Assembly (NCBI RefSeq): GCF_031312535.1
Contig: NZ_CP133594.1
Location: 372,001-436,000, forward strand
Source of the DNA: Methanolobus mangrovi
GTDB taxonomy: Archaea; Halobacteriota; Methanosarcinia; Methanosarcinales; Methanosarcinaceae
DNA length: 64,000 nt
Direction: 5' to 3'
Shown: one piece after another, positions 38,465 through 48,656 of the stretch
How the letters are laid out: each line of letters starts with the position of its first letter
Numbering within the stretch: position 1 is the stretch's first letter
The notes under the pieces: model-generated
Told to the model about the DNA's origin: nothing
The model's database searches: none
The model's input: only the letters and a program-made list of their open reading frames with translations
Program-made: the position numbers and the translations under genes

Positions 38465-39874
38465 ATGAAGATTAACAGTCCACTCGAAGCTTACAAGTTC
38501 CTGCCAGCCACTAACTGTGGTGAATGTGGTGAAGCTACATGTATGGCTTTTGCAGCACACCTTATTGACAGGTCCCATAAACTCACAGATTGTACTCCAA
38601 TACTCGAGCCAAAATTCAAGAAGAAGTATGAAGAGCTTGATGCACTTCTGGCTCCTGAGATAAGGGAAGTTGAAATCGGTGTTGGTGACAAGATCGCAAA
38701 GATCGGCGGAGACGATGTACTCTATAGGCACAAGCTTACATTCTTCAACCAGACACAGTTAGCATACGATGTATGGGACACAATGGATGAGAAAGCTCTC
38801 GTTGAGAGAGTAAAATACATACAGGACTTCAAGAAGTTCTATGTAGGCAACTTCCTCACCGTGGATATGGTAGCAGTACGCTGTACATCCAATGACCCTG
38901 CTAAGTTTGCATCAGCTGTGAAGAAGGTTGTTGAAACAACAGATCTGCCTATCATTCTCTGTTCATTCGACCCTGCAGTCCTTAAAGCAGGTCTCGAAGC
39001 ATCTAAGGGTAGAAATCCACTTCTCTACGCTGCAAACAAGGACAACTGGAAGGAAGTCGGAGAACTTGCACTGGAGTACGACGTGCCTGTAACACTCTTT
39101 GCACCAAATGACCTTGACCTTCTCAAGTCACTGGCAAAGACCTTTGCAGCAATGGGTACTGAGAAACTTGTACTTGATCCGGGAACATTCCCGACCGGCA
39201 AACAGCTCAAACAGACCTTCACCAATTTCGTAAAGGTACGCAGGGCTGGTATTGACGGTGACCGTGAGATCGCCTATCCGATAATGGCAGTGCCATTTAC
39301 AGCATGGATGGCTCATGATGATCCTGTAAGTGCATCTTACTGGGAAACCGTGGTCGCATCAGTGTTCACCATCAGATACGGTGATATAATGATCCTCCAC
39401 AGTACAGAGCCTTATGCTGTCTTACCTGAACTGCACATTCGTGATACTATCTATACAGATCCGAGGAAGCCTGTTTCTGTTGATCCGGGAATGTACAAGG
39501 TAGGAGAGCCAACAGCGGATTCACCTGTACTGGTCACAACAAACTTCGCTCTCACATACTACACAGTAGAGAGTGATATCGCATCCAACAAGATTGACTG
39601 TTTCCTCTGGGCAATTGATACCGATGGTATTGGTGTAGAGGCTGCAGTGGCTGGTGGACAGCTTACCGCCGCCAAGATCAAGAAGGGAATCGAAGAATCA
39701 GGATTTGACCTCAAGAAAGATACAACACACAACACCATCATTCTTCCGGGACTTGCAGCACGTCTGCAGGGTGACGTGGAAGATGAGACTGGTGCCAATG
39801 TTATGATCGGTCCTGCAGATTCCGGTAGGATCCCTGGCTGGATGGAAAAGAACTGGCCGCCACAGAAGAAATAA
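38465..39874 (+). CDS. cdhE: CODH/ACS complex subunit gamma (corrinoid/iron-sulfur methyltransferase)
   Basis: The large corrinoid subunit that takes methyl from methyl-tetrahydrosarcinapterin. 469 residues. TNCGECGEATCMAFA near residue 17 begins the 4Fe-4S site, with a fourth Cys at DCTPI. The TIM-barrel and C-terminal corrinoid domain (NFALTYYTVESDI, then LPGLAARLQGDVEDE) follow. The ribosome site GGAGGTG is inside the end of cdhD. A strong hairpin follows 9 bases after the stop and should end the operon. Confidence 0.96.
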   Translation: MKINSPLEAYKFLPATNCGECGEATCMAFAAHLIDRSHKLTDCTPILEPKFKKKYEELDALLAPEIREVEIGVGDKIAKIGGDDVLYRHKLTFFNQTQLAYDVWDTMDEKALVERVKYIQDFKKFYVGNFLTVDMVAVRCTSNDPAKFASAVKKVVETTDLPIILCSFDPAVLKAGLEASKGRNPLLYAANKDNWKEVGELALEYDVPVTLFAPNDLDLLKSLAKTFAAMGTEKLVLDPGTFPTGKQLKQTFTNFVKVRRAGIDGDREIAYPIMAVPFTAWMAHDDPVSASYWETVVASVFTIRYGDIMILHSTEPYAVLPELHIRDTIYTDPRKPVSVDPGMYKVGEPTADSPVLVTTNFALTYYTVESDIASNKIDCFLWAIDTDGIGVEAAVAGGQLTAAKIKKGIEESGFDLKKDTTHNTIILPGLAARLQGDVEDETGANVMIGPADSGRIPGWMEKNWPPQKK

Positions 39875-39883
39875 GACTGCTTT

Positions 39884-39922
39884 GAAAGGTGTTATGCCGT
39901 TCACATGGCACCTTTCTTTAAA
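39884..39922 (+). terminator. Terminator of the cdh operon
   Basis: GAAAGG (39884-39889) pairs with CCTTTC (39911-39916), and an inner TGCC pairs with GGCA around an 8-base loop. A T-rich stretch follows. It lies just after cdhE. Confidence 0.65.
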
Positions 39923-40032
39923 ATTTTAAAATTTGTACATGGTTTTGATTAACACTTTTATGTCCAAACCAAAGCTATTTTTTGAACACAAAATTATTAT
40001 ACTATTTACATGTGGTTTTACGTTGGGATAAA

Positions 40033-40380
40033 ATGGATATGATCATACGTCGTCACAATAGCATAGAACTGACAAAAAACGGGATGCACTGCGTCATTAT
40101 TGGTGATGTTAAAGATGTAAGGGATGAGCATATTGAAAAAATGGCTGAGTGGGCAAAGTGCTTATGGGATTATGATAAGATCACCATGTGGAAAAAATCC
40201 GATTCAATGAGTCCTGGATATTTTATACGTGACAGTGAAGACGGTAGGTACAAAGTACATGTCCTTGATCTCGATCAAAAAGCAGAACTTTTCGGAGCCA
40301 CGCGAAAAGATAGTCCGGCAAAGCTGGATAATTGGGATAAAAAAGAATTACTTGCTTATGTGGACTGGTTTATTGAATAG
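40033..40380 (+). CDS. Hypothetical soluble protein downstream of cdh
   Basis: 115 residues from ATG 40033 (an upstream frame from 39982 is open, but the first 17 residues look noncoding). It has several Trp (WAKCLW, MWKKSD, NWDKKELLAYVDWF) and a compact alpha/beta pattern. No family is recognised. It lies 150 bases after the cdh terminator and has no partner on its strand. Confidence 0.5.
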   Translation: MDMIIRRHNSIELTKNGMHCVIIGDVKDVRDEHIEKMAEWAKCLWDYDKITMWKKSDSMSPGYFIRDSEDGRYKVHVLDLDQKAELFGATRKDSPAKLDNWDKKELLAYVDWFIE

Positions 40381-40452
40381 GCATATTTTAACGATATATT
40401 TAAAGTAAAATGTGGGGATTATCGGCGAAAGCTCAATACCCACAATCATCGA

Positions 40453-40611
40453 TCAGCATTTCCTGGATACAATCCTGTTCAAATCAACAGAAACATTTGA
40501 TTCAAGATATTTCAAAAACTCACATTTTCCAGTTTTCACAAAGATGATGCACTTTTGACAGTAAAGCTTTTTGTTTTTTTCTGAATAACCCAGCTCTTCT
40601 ATCAGACACAT
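40453..40611 (-). CDS. Small Cys-rich protein (52 aa)
   Basis: A short frame of 52 residues starting MCLIEELGY, with a YCQKC pair, another Cys in TGKCEF and a C-terminal Cys. It overlaps the stop of the zinc-ribbon gene by 10 bases, and GGAGTGA stands four bases before its ATG. The overlap and ribosome site suggest a real gene cotranscribed with the zinc ribbon. The Cys residues could bind one metal. Confidence 0.42.
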   Translation of the reverse strand: MCLIEELGYSEKNKKLYCQKCIIFVKTGKCEFLKYLESNVSVDLNRIVSRKC

Positions 40612-40769
40612 ACGTTCACTCCACCACTATTGATGGTAACTGTTACCATGTCTTTTGCGGAAGTTATTCTTCCGCAGTCTTTGCAATAATAGAATACATT
40701 AGATCCTAGCAACTGTCTCTTAAGTTCAGTGCTACAATGTTTGCAACACAAGTTTTCTTCTTTTCCCAT
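40602..40769 (-). CDS. Small zinc-ribbon protein (55 aa)
   Basis: 55 residues from ATG 40769, with GGAGAT six bases upstream. It has two CxxC knuckles, CKHC and CKDC, about 20 residues apart, a typical zinc ribbon. The frame also opens at GTG 40784. Function unknown; it overlaps the next small Cys-rich frame. Confidence 0.6.
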   Translation of the reverse strand: MGKEENLCCKHCSTELKRQLLGSNVFYYCKDCGRITSAKDMVTVTINSGGVNVCV

Positions 40770-40806
40770 ATGATAATCTCCCACAGATTCCCAAATGCAA
40801 AGCTAT

Positions 40807-40959
40807 TTATTTAGCACCCATTCCGCCAATCATGAAGCGCATGAATTCCAGATCTTCTTTATCGATTGTTTCTTTGAATTGTCCGTTGATAACTAATTGC
40901 AGATTGCAATCAGTTACATTATTTAGACATGTGTTCACATGTTTTTTAATATTACGCAT
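40807..40959 (-). CDS. Small hypothetical protein (50 aa)
   Basis: From ATG 40959 (GAGGGAAAATT upstream) it encodes 50 residues with two Cys (NTCLNNVTDCN) and a C-terminal GGMGAK. It may be the first of three small genes on this strand. No family recognised; a frame from 41022 extends it by 21 residues. Confidence 0.42.
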   Translation of the reverse strand: MRNIKKHVNTCLNNVTDCNLQLVINGQFKETIDKEDLEFMRFMIGGMGAK

Positions 40960-41421
40960 AATTTTCCCTCTTTTGTTACTATCAATCTCTAATTGACATG
41001 CACAAATATATACACGATGCATATAATCTATATATTTTGAAGCTTAGTATGTATTTTGTAAAACTTAATTTATTTTGTGTGCATGGGTTGTGGTTATAAT
41101 TTGTTGCATTTTTCATCACATGGGGATTCCAAGTCTGATATCCCTGGAATTCCAATAATCAATTATTGCCATCATATATTGTGAGTTTATTATATTTAAA
41201 TCATTATAGTTATTAATGTTATTTTCGATAGGTTCTGATAGAGTTCCAGGGGTGGTTTAGATCTTCAAACCTCTTCGAAATAAAAAAGTCCTACTTACAA
41301 TGCATATATCGAGATTCTGTATAATGAACACTAAGAATCTCTTTTTTAGGTGGTAATTCAACGGTATGCTGAAACATGTATAAATACTGATATAACAAAT
41401 TGTATAAGCAGAGGTATTGGC
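40960..41421. other. AT-rich intergenic region
   Basis: No gene is supported. It should hold the promoters of the small genes (left) and the DUF362 gene (right). ATTCCA (41126-41131) and TGGAAT (41145-41150) form a short inverted repeat, and GGTTTAGATCTTCAAACC near 41255 is a second imperfect palindrome. Several TATA-like tracts are present. Confidence 0.35.
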
Positions 41422-42483
41422 ATGAGTGAAGTCTTTTTTAGATCAGCAGAAGAAATTGGGCCTGAAAACACCCAGATTGACCAGATAATCGATATTTTTC
41501 CAAAAATATCACCTGTCAGGAAAGGCGATATTGTCGCAATAAAAATACATCCGGGAGAATTGGGAAACACTACGTATGTACGTCCTGTTATTGTAAAGAC
41601 AGTGGTGGATCTTGTAAAAGAGGCAGGTGGTATTCCTTTTGTTACGGATACGACCGTACTTTATAGTGGAAAACGTTTCAATGGTGCAGATCTGCTATGT
41701 ACGGCTGCTACAAATGGTTTTACTCACGGGAGTATGGGCGCCCCCATTATTTGTGCCGACGGGCTCTGTGGTGATGATTTTGTACCAGTGAATATTGGAG
41801 GGGAAGTATTAAGCGAGACCACCGTGGCATCAGCTATCGCAAAAGCTGACTCGATGATTATGATATCGCACTGCAAAGGCCATCCTGCATCAGGATTCGG
41901 AGGGGCGGTGAAAAACCTTGGAATGGGGTGTCTGGATAAAGCAGGCAAAACAGCTGTTCACAAAGTTGGGATGCCTGACATTGACCTCGATAAATGTGTA
42001 GGATGCAAAAAGTGTCTCAAAACTTGTCCGTGGAATGCATTGACAATCGAGGGTGGGAAAGCCGTTGTGAATAAGGATCAGTGTAGAGGTGAACTCTCCT
42101 GCCTTGGAAGCTGTGCTTATCATGCTATTGTTCCTCCTGCTGATGCTCCTTTGAAAATGCAGCAACTTCTGGGGGAAGCCGCCATGGGGCCCATTAAACT
42201 TCTCCCCGGGAAGATCGGGTACATTAACTGGATATTTGATCTTACGCCAGGCTGTGATTGTTTCAACTTCTCGGCACCAACTTTTACAGGCGATATCGGT
42301 ATCACAGCTTCAAAAGATGCGGTGGCAATCGACAGGGCAAGTCTTGATCTCATAAACGAGAAGATGAATCATGAAAACAGGGGCTGCATCAACAATATCT
42401 GGGGCGTGGATCCGATGGTACATCTTGAATATGCGAGAAAGATTGGTGCTGGCAGTATGGAGTATGAATTAATACGCCAGTAG
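41422..42483 (+). CDS. DUF362 protein with 4Fe-4S ferredoxin motif
   Basis: 353 residues. The N-terminal DUF362 part has VAIKIHPGELGNTTYVRP and SHCKGHPASGFGGAVKNLGMG. A ferredoxin insertion follows: CVGCKKCLKTCPWNA and then CRGELSCLGSC, an unusual second motif in place of CxxCxxC. DUF362 proteins are Fe-S proteins of unsettled function, frequent in methanogens. AGAGGTATT upstream supports ATG 41422; the frame opens at 41350. Confidence 0.85.
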   Translation: MSEVFFRSAEEIGPENTQIDQIIDIFPKISPVRKGDIVAIKIHPGELGNTTYVRPVIVKTVVDLVKEAGGIPFVTDTTVLYSGKRFNGADLLCTAATNGFTHGSMGAPIICADGLCGDDFVPVNIGGEVLSETTVASAIAKADSMIMISHCKGHPASGFGGAVKNLGMGCLDKAGKTAVHKVGMPDIDLDKCVGCKKCLKTCPWNALTIEGGKAVVNKDQCRGELSCLGSCAYHAIVPPADAPLKMQQLLGEAAMGPIKLLPGKIGYINWIFDLTPGCDCFNFSAPTFTGDIGITASKDAVAIDRASLDLINEKMNHENRGCINNIWGVDPMVHLEYARKIGAGSMEYELIRQ

Positions 42484-42526
42484 ACAGGCGGTTTTATTGC
42501 TGAGCGAAAACAATATCTAATAAACT

Positions 42527-43594
42527 ATGATATCAAATCCAATGAACAGTACTGTATGCCCAAAATGTGGGAATGAAACACCTAAATTATTTCAGGGGCG
42601 TTGCAAGGACTGCTTTTTAGAGAATTTTACCCTTGCAGAAATAGCTCCAGTGCTGCACGCAAAGATATGCGCCAGTTGTGGAGCACGTAATATTAGGAAT
42701 AAATGGATCAATTATGGTAATCTTGAGGATATAGTCATCCAGACGGCGGAAGATGCACTTTTTGTACATGAGATAGCTGAGGATATTGAGATATATGTAA
42801 ATCCCAGAGAACTTACTCCTCACCTCTACAGGGTGCATATTGAAGTGGATGCAATGTTGCTTGATGAGATATTTCATCAGGAACTTGATACCGAGATACG
42901 TATAGTCCGTGAGTCATGTGATATGTGTAGCCGTATATCCGGCGGATATTTTGAAGCTATTCTGCAGATAAGAGCAACCAACCGAATTCCTGCTGAAGAA
43001 GAGATGAAAGAGTGTATCAATATCGCTAATGATGTAATGGCAAGAATGCGCAGCAAGGGTGACAGACTTGCTTTTATAACTCATTCTCTGGATATTAAAG
43101 AAGGTGCTGATCTTTATATCGGTTCCTCAAATGTGTGCAGACACATCTGTAAAGAGATTGTTTCCCGGGTGGGGGGCAGTTTTAATGAATCGGAATCCTT
43201 ACAGGGAAGAAAGGATGGCAAAGATATCTATCGTATTACTTTTTCACTGAGGCTGCCTGAATTTATGCCCCATGATATTATTGAACATAAGGGAAGGGTA
43301 ATAGAGGTTAGGAAGTTCGGTAAAAATGTCACAGGTGTTGACGTTGAAACCGGGGCACGTTTTATTGGTACGTCTGATGAACTAGAAGGAGCAACACTCA
43401 TTGCAAAAAGAAAGGATCTCCAAAAAACAATGCTTGTGGCAATTGAGAACAATGACCTTCTTGTACTTGATCCTGACACCTACGAGACAGTAACTATCAA
43501 AAAACCGGTTATGTTCACTGCAGAAGCAGGTACAGAGATACCAGTTATTAAAACAGAAAAGGGACTTCTTGCTGTTGCGGATAAATCAAAATAA
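42527..43594 (+). CDS. nmd3: Archaeal NMD3-family protein
   Basis: 355 residues. The N-terminus has two CxxC pairs, CPKCG and CKDC, then CASCG, in the NMD3 zinc region. In eukaryotes NMD3 exports the large ribosomal subunit; archaeal homologues probably act in 50S maturation or as anti-association factors. The middle holds SCDMCSRISGGYFEAILQIR, a family hallmark. ATG 42527 or 42542 could be the start. The ATP-grasp gene follows after 16 bases. Confidence 0.87.
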   Translation: MISNPMNSTVCPKCGNETPKLFQGRCKDCFLENFTLAEIAPVLHAKICASCGARNIRNKWINYGNLEDIVIQTAEDALFVHEIAEDIEIYVNPRELTPHLYRVHIEVDAMLLDEIFHQELDTEIRIVRESCDMCSRISGGYFEAILQIRATNRIPAEEEMKECINIANDVMARMRSKGDRLAFITHSLDIKEGADLYIGSSNVCRHICKEIVSRVGGSFNESESLQGRKDGKDIYRITFSLRLPEFMPHDIIEHKGRVIEVRKFGKNVTGVDVETGARFIGTSDELEGATLIAKRKDLQKTMLVAIENNDLLVLDPDTYETVTIKKPVMFTAEAGTEIPVIKTEKGLLAVADKSK

Positions 43595-43610
43595 AAAGGT
43601 CCGTATAGCT

Positions 43611-44780
43611 ATGAAAAATATACTGGTTATAGGTTTTAGTACTCGCAATATAGTTTGTTCCGGCAAGAGGGCCGGATACAATATGTATTCTATCGATGCT
43701 TTCTGTGATTATGACCTTTTACAGTGTTCTGCAGGTGCAAAGAAACTGGACATCGGGGAAACATTTGACGTTGATAACATCTGCCTTGAAGAGCTGGCAG
43801 GAATCATTGAAAGTTTTAATGTGGCTTTCGATGCTATTATACCAGGTTCGGGTTTTGAGACAATTGGTCTGGAAAGGCTACCATACAGGGTACTCGGTAA
43901 TGAACCCGAACTCATGAAGGAAGTATCGGATAAATACCGCTTTTCCACATTACTAAAAAGATTGAACATAGCTCATCCAAAGACAGTCCTTCTTTCTGAG
44001 ATCGACAAATTGCAGTTGCCTGCAATGGTAAAACCTGCATGTTCCGGTGGAGGTATATTCAACACAAAAGTTGAAAATGAGGATGATCTAAAGGCTCTTC
44101 ATGAAAAATCACGAAACACTAATATCCCGGCCTGTAAGAGCATTATGATTGCCCAGGAATATATTGATGGTACTCCTGCGAGTGTTTCAGTAATATCCAC
44201 GAAGGAAAAAGCAATTGCTATTGCCGTCAATGAGCAGCTTATCGGGATACCCTGGCTCACAAAAACCCCATTTGCGTATTGTGGTAATATAACACCTTAT
44301 GTTACACCTTATGCCTCAGAAATGAAAAAAATATCTGAAGAATTAATACTTGAGCTTGGCCTGGTAGGTTCAAATGGTGTTGATTTCATTATAAGTGAAA
44401 ACGGACCGGTAGTCATTGAGGTAAATGCCCGGTTCCAGGGCAGTCTGGATAGCGTCGAAATGGCGACCGGAATAAACTTGCTAGATGCTCATATGAAGGC
44501 TTTTGAAGGAAATATCAATATAGCGGAAATCTCTGAAATTCAGTATGCAGGTCGTGCAATAGTTTATGCCGGACGGGAAATGATGGTAAATGAAGCCGTT
44601 CAGAAGAAGCTACTTGAAATGAACGTGTGTGACATTCCCAATGTTGGACAGGTTATAAATCCCGAAGAACCCGTGATCTCAGTCTTATGCTCTGGAAAAG
44701 GTCGTGAGGGTATTTTGGCTGGTATTGAAGAAAGCGTTATCTTTATAGGTGAATCATTGAATCTACTTGATTCCAGATAA
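43611..44780 (+). CDS. ATP-grasp family ligase (COG2232-like)
   Basis: About 389 residues. An N-terminal preATP-grasp domain begins NILVIGFSTRNIVCSGKRAG; the ATP-binding region has PAMVKPACSGGG and the metal-binding end VIEVNARFQGS. The family joins a carboxylate to an amine via an acylphosphate. The specific substrate in methanogens is not known to me; related ligases act in methanofuran and pyrrolysine synthesis. The frame opens at 43569, but ATG 43611 follows the nmd3 stop and matches the fold. Neighbours are ribosome and transcription genes. Confidence 0.78.
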   Translation: MKNILVIGFSTRNIVCSGKRAGYNMYSIDAFCDYDLLQCSAGAKKLDIGETFDVDNICLEELAGIIESFNVAFDAIIPGSGFETIGLERLPYRVLGNEPELMKEVSDKYRFSTLLKRLNIAHPKTVLLSEIDKLQLPAMVKPACSGGGIFNTKVENEDDLKALHEKSRNTNIPACKSIMIAQEYIDGTPASVSVISTKEKAIAIAVNEQLIGIPWLTKTPFAYCGNITPYVTPYASEMKKISEELILELGLVGSNGVDFIISENGPVVIEVNARFQGSLDSVEMATGINLLDAHMKAFEGNINIAEISEIQYAGRAIVYAGREMMVNEAVQKKLLEMNVCDIPNVGQVINPEEPVISVLCSGKGREGILAGIEESVIFIGESLNLLDSR

Positions 44781-44885
44781 TAATTTGAAATGGACTGGTA
44801 ATGTTAAAAACCAGTCAAGACTTGCAAGCAAAGATTAATATTTGAATACACTGCATTAAGCATGTACATCATGAGGTGAAATTTT

Positions 44886-45383
44886 TTGATAGATTTGAAT
44901 GATCTGGTTGTCAGAGGTTATCTAGTTCGGCTGGTGGGTGAAGAAGGGCTCCAGATGATAGAGAACATGCCCGAAGGAGAAGTTACTGACGAACAAATAG
45001 CAGAAGCAACGGGTATCCTATTAAATATAGTTCGAAGAACTCTTTTTATTCTTAATGAGAACAAACTCGCAGTATGCAGGCGCGAACGTGACTCCAGCAG
45101 TGGATGGCTCACTTACCTTTGGACGCTCGATATGACGGACATAGGCCCACAATTGATGAAGGAGAAAAAAAGGCTCGTAAAAAACCTTCGAAACAGAGTT
45201 AAGTTCGAGGAAGACAATGTCTTCTATAATTGTCCTGAAGGCTGTATCCGTATGAACTTCAATGAAGCTACAGAATGCGAGTTTCTTTGTCCTGACTGTG
45301 GTGAGGACATGATGTATGAGGATAATTCCGAATTCATCCATAAAATAGAAAAGCGCCTGGCTTTCCTTGATAAAGATAAATAG
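44886..45383 (+). CDS. tfe: Transcription initiation factor TFE alpha
   Basis: Helps RNA polymerase open the promoter. 165 residues with a winged helix (VRGYLVRLVGEEGLQMIE, then TGILLNIVRRTLFILNENKLA) and a C-terminal zinc ribbon (NCPEGC, then CPDCGEDM; the first pair is CxxxC). The start is TTG 44886, after GAGGTGA. An HD-domain gene follows after one base. Confidence 0.92.
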   Translation: MIDLNDLVVRGYLVRLVGEEGLQMIENMPEGEVTDEQIAEATGILLNIVRRTLFILNENKLAVCRRERDSSSGWLTYLWTLDMTDIGPQLMKEKKRLVKNLRNRVKFEEDNVFYNCPEGCIRMNFNEATECEFLCPDCGEDMMYEDNSEFIHKIEKRLAFLDKDK

Positions 45384-45384
45384 A

Positions 45385-45891
45385 ATGTTATCACGTGAAG
45401 ATGCTCTTGATATCCTAAAGGTTTCGGGTTGCAGCGATAAAGTTATAGCTCATTGCATAACTGTTGCTGACCTTGCTCTTGAAATTGCTACAAAACTGCG
45501 GGATAAAGGCAAGGATGTAGACCTTGAAATTGTCGAGATTGGCGGGCTGCTGCATGATCTTGGAAGGGCCAGAACTCATGGGATAGACCATGCCATTATG
45601 GGTGTGGATATTGCAAAAGAAAATAACATTGCGCCTGCAGTTCTGGAGATCATTAAGCGTCATATCGGTGCCGGGATTACAAGGGAAGAAGCAGAAGCTA
45701 TGGGACTTCCAAATGATGATTACATTCCCGTGACGCTGGAGCAGAAAATTGTAGCCCATGCAGACAATCTTGTTATGGGGACTGAAAGGATATCTCTTGA
45801 CCGCCGCATTTTGAAAATGCAGGAAAAGCAGATCGATAAAAAGAGCATTGAGCGCGTGAAAGCACTTGCCGAAGAAATAGGTCTTTGTTAA
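45385..45891 (+). CDS. HD-domain hydrolase (TIGR00295 family)
   Basis: 168 residues. H-HD-H-D metal residues are visible: HCITVADLAL, GGLLHDLGRARTHGIDHAIMG and HADNL. It should be a metal-dependent phosphohydrolase acting on a nucleotide or similar; the substrate is unknown. ATG 45385 comes one base after the tfe stop, so the genes are coupled; a TTG at 45367 inside tfe is less likely. Confidence 0.85.
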   Translation: MLSREDALDILKVSGCSDKVIAHCITVADLALEIATKLRDKGKDVDLEIVEIGGLLHDLGRARTHGIDHAIMGVDIAKENNIAPAVLEIIKRHIGAGITREEAEAMGLPNDDYIPVTLEQKIVAHADNLVMGTERISLDRRILKMQEKQIDKKSIERVKALAEEIGLC

Positions 45892-46002
45892 GCAAGGGAT
45901 AAATATATATATAAAAATTGCTTATGAGTAACTGATTAATGCATTAAGATGCATAGCACATTTTTCAAATTTATTTTCTCATTTTTGTATGAGGTATAAT
46001 TA

Positions 46003-46632
46003 ATGGTTAATGATAAACATTACAAGGGTACAACCACTGTAGGTATAGTTTGCAATGACGGTGTTGTTCTTGCAACCGAGCAGCGTGCAACAATGGGGAA
46101 TTTCATTGCAAGTAAAACTGCAAAGAAGGTATATCAGATCGATGATCTGGTTGCAATGACCATTGCAGGTTCTGTGGGCGATGCGCAGCAGATTGTAAGG
46201 GTAATGAGTGTGGAATCCAAATTATACAAAATGAGACGTAAGGAGTCCATGACCATTAAAGGTCTTACAACTCTGTTGTCAAATATGCTCAGTGGGCAGA
46301 GATATTATCCACTTATGGTACAGCTTCTTGTTGGAGGATATGACAAGAATGGACCTTCAATTTATTCACTTGATGCTCTTGGTGGAAGTATTGAAGAGAC
46401 AAAAGCAGTTTCTACAGGTTCAGGTTCTCCCTTTGCATACGGTGTACTTGAAGACCGCTACAAGGAAGATATGAATACCGATGAAGGTGTTGAGCTGGCT
46501 GTCAGGGCACTTCACAATGCAATGAAGAGAGACTCTGCATCCGGTGAGAATATAGATGTTGTGGTTATTAAGAAGGACTCATATACCAGACTTGATATGG
46601 AAGACGTCAAAAAAATGAGGGAAGAATTTTAA
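46003..46632 (+). CDS. psmB: Proteasome subunit beta
   Basis: The proteolytic subunit of the 20S proteasome. 209 residues with a nine-residue propeptide ending KG, then the catalytic Thr10 ([12 protein letters not shown]). Asp and Lys catalytic partners ([21 protein letters not shown]) and the [12 protein letters not shown] loop are intact. GAGGTATAATT precedes the ATG. It lies before fttA, an arrangement common in methanogens. Confidence 0.95.
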   Translation: MVNDKHYKGTTTVGIVCNDGVVLATEQRATMGNFIASKTAKKVYQIDDLVAMTIAGSVGDAQQIVRVMSVESKLYKMRRKESMTIKGLTTLLSNMLSGQRYYPLMVQLLVGGYDKNGPSIYSLDALGGSIEETKAVSTGSGSPFAYGVLEDRYKEDMNTDEGVELAVRALHNAMKRDSASGENIDVVVIKKDSYTRLDMEDVKKMREEF

Positions 46633-46745
46633 CTTTGTATAACAATTCCTTAATTTCTTTCATTTGAACTAGCATCTATAGCATTTTGAATATAGTTTTT
46701 TAACTATATCATATTTTTCACTTTTTTATAAGGAAGGCTGTTTTA

Positions 46746-48656
46746 ATGGCGGTAGAAGAAGTACTATCTGATCTGAAGAAGAAAATAGAAGAAAAACTAC
46801 CAATTGGTACTACTATTTCTAGTGTTGAGTTTGAAGGCCCACAGCTTGTTGTTTACACAGAAGAGCCTAAAAAGTTTGCAGATAACGGCAATATTGTCAG
46901 GAATCTGGCAAAAGCACTGAGGACACGTATTGTTGTGCGTCCCGATCCAAGAGTGCTTATGCCACCAGAGGAATCAATTGAAAAAATAATACAAACCGTT
47001 CCAGAAGAGTCTGGTGTATCCAATTATCACTTCGATCCCGATGTAGGTGAGGTCATTATAGAGGCTGAGAAACCGGGACTTGTAATAGGAAAACACGGAG
47101 AGACTCTCAGGGAAATTACAAAAAAGATAGGATGGACACCAAAGGTAGTGAGGACTCCTCCTATTAAGTCACGTACTGTTAAGAACATACGTGAATTCAT
47201 GCGTACCAATCACAAAGAGAGAAAAGATATCCTCAAATCTGTAGGGAGAAAGATACACAGAGGATGTACTTCAAAGGATGAGTGGGTAAGGATTACATCA
47301 CTGGGTGGTGCAAAAGAAGTCGGAAGAAGTTGTTTTATTATTTCAACTCCTGAATCACGTATCATGATAGATTGTGGTGTCAATGTCGGTTCCGATGACA
47401 ACATGACTCCTTACCTCTATGTTCCTGAGGCATACCCTATTAACCAGATAGATGCTGTTGTTCTAACACACGCCCATCTTGATCACCAGGGTCTTGTGCC
47501 ACTTCTCTATAAATATGGTTTTGAAGGCCCTATTTATTGTACTCCCCCAACAAGGGACTTGATGGCACTGTTGCAGCTTGACTACATCGATGTGGCTGCA
47601 AAGGAAGGCAAAAGACCTCCTTACAGTTCAGCGGAGGTAAGGGAAGGACTCAAGCACACAATTGTTCTTGATTACGAGGAAGTAACTGATATAGCACCTG
47701 ATATAAAGCTCACATTCCATAATGCAGGACATATTATCGGCTCTGCAGTATCTCATTTCCATATTGGGGACGGACTTCATAATGTGGTTTTCACAGGTGA
47801 CTTCAAGTATGAGAAGACAAGGCTCTTTGATGCTGCAGTTAATAAATTCCCTCGTGTTGAAAGTGTAATCATGGAATCCACATATGGAAACTCCAATGCT
47901 ATACAGCCAACCCTTCAGGAAGCGGAAAAGAATCTCCAGAACATCGTTAATGCAACGCTTGCAAATGATGGTGTCGTACTGATACCTGCTTTTGCGGTGG
48001 GAAGAAGTCAGGAAGTAATGATCGTACTGGAAGATGCTATACGCAAAGGCATTATACCAAACGTCCCGGTCTATCTTGATGGTATGATATGGGAGGCAAC
48101 AGCCATCCATGCAACATATCCTGAGTACCTCAACAACGACCTGCGCAAGCTTATTTTCCAGAAGGGCCAGAACCCATTCCTTGCAGAATGCTTCAAGCCT
48201 GTTGACTCCAATGAACTGCGTCAGAAGATCATCAATGAGCCACATCCATGTGTGATACTGGCAACATCAGGTATGATGAATGCAGGTCCTGTAGTAGAAT
48301 ATTTCAAGGCGTTTGCAGAGAACGAGAATAACACTCTTGTTTTTGTAGGTTACCAGGCAGACGGAACTATGGGTAGAAGGATCCAGAAGGGCTGGAAAGA
48401 GATACCCCTGTCAAGCAGCAATGGAACCCATGTTGTCAAAATGAACATGAAGGCAGAGGTAGTCGATGGTTTCTCCGGTCACTCTGACAGGAGACAACTG
48501 ATGGACTACATCAAGAAGATGAAGCCACGCCCGGAAAGAGTCTATACCGAGCACGGAGATGAGCGTTCATGTGTTGACCTTGCAAGCTCTATCCACAAGA
48601 GAAACAAGATGGAGACTAAAGCGCTTACCAATCTTGAAACAGTACGGTTGGTCTGA
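46746..48656 (+). CDS. fttA: aCPSF1 beta-CASP ribonuclease, transcription termination factor FttA
   Basis: A 636-residue archaeal CPSF73-type nuclease that ends transcription at U tracts by cleaving the transcript. KH domains occupy about residues 1-140 ([14 protein letters not shown]). The metallo-beta-lactamase part has [10 protein letters not shown] and [12 protein letters not shown], and the beta-CASP part has [15 protein letters not shown] and [19 protein letters not shown] precedes the ATG. The end of the gene itself forms a hairpin terminator. Confidence 0.96.
   Translation: MAVEEVLSDLKKKIEEKLPIGTTISSVEFEGPQLVVYTEEPKKFADNGNIVRNLAKALRTRIVVRPDPRVLMPPEESIEKIIQTVPEESGVSNYHFDPDVGEVIIEAEKPGLVIGKHGETLREITKKIGWTPKVVRTPPIKSRTVKNIREFMRTNHKERKDILKSVGRKIHRGCTSKDEWVRITSLGGAKEVGRSCFIISTPESRIMIDCGVNVGSDDNMTPYLYVPEAYPINQIDAVVLTHAHLDHQGLVPLLYKYGFEGPIYCTPPTRDLMALLQLDYIDVAAKEGKRPPYSSAEVREGLKHTIVLDYEEVTDIAPDIKLTFHNAGHIIGSAVSHFHIGDGLHNVVFTGDFKYEKTRLFDAAVNKFPRVESVIMESTYGNSNAIQPTLQEAEKNLQNIVNATLANDGVVLIPAFAVGRSQEVMIVLEDAIRKGIIPNVPVYLDGMIWEATAIHATYPEYLNNDLRKLIFQKGQNPFLAECFKPVDSNELRQKIINEPHPCVILATSGMMNAGPVVEYFKAFAENENNTLVFVGYQADGTMGRRIQKGWKEIPLSSSNGTHVVKMNMKAEVVDGFSGHSDRRQLMDYIKKMKPRPERVYTEHGDERSCVDLASSIHKRNKMETKALTNLETVRLV

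Noticed and set aside
41215-41300. Possible tRNA-like remnant (GGTTTAGATCTTCAAACC and neighbouring GTTCCAGGGG)
   Set aside because: No acceptor stem or proper T and anticodon arms can be built.
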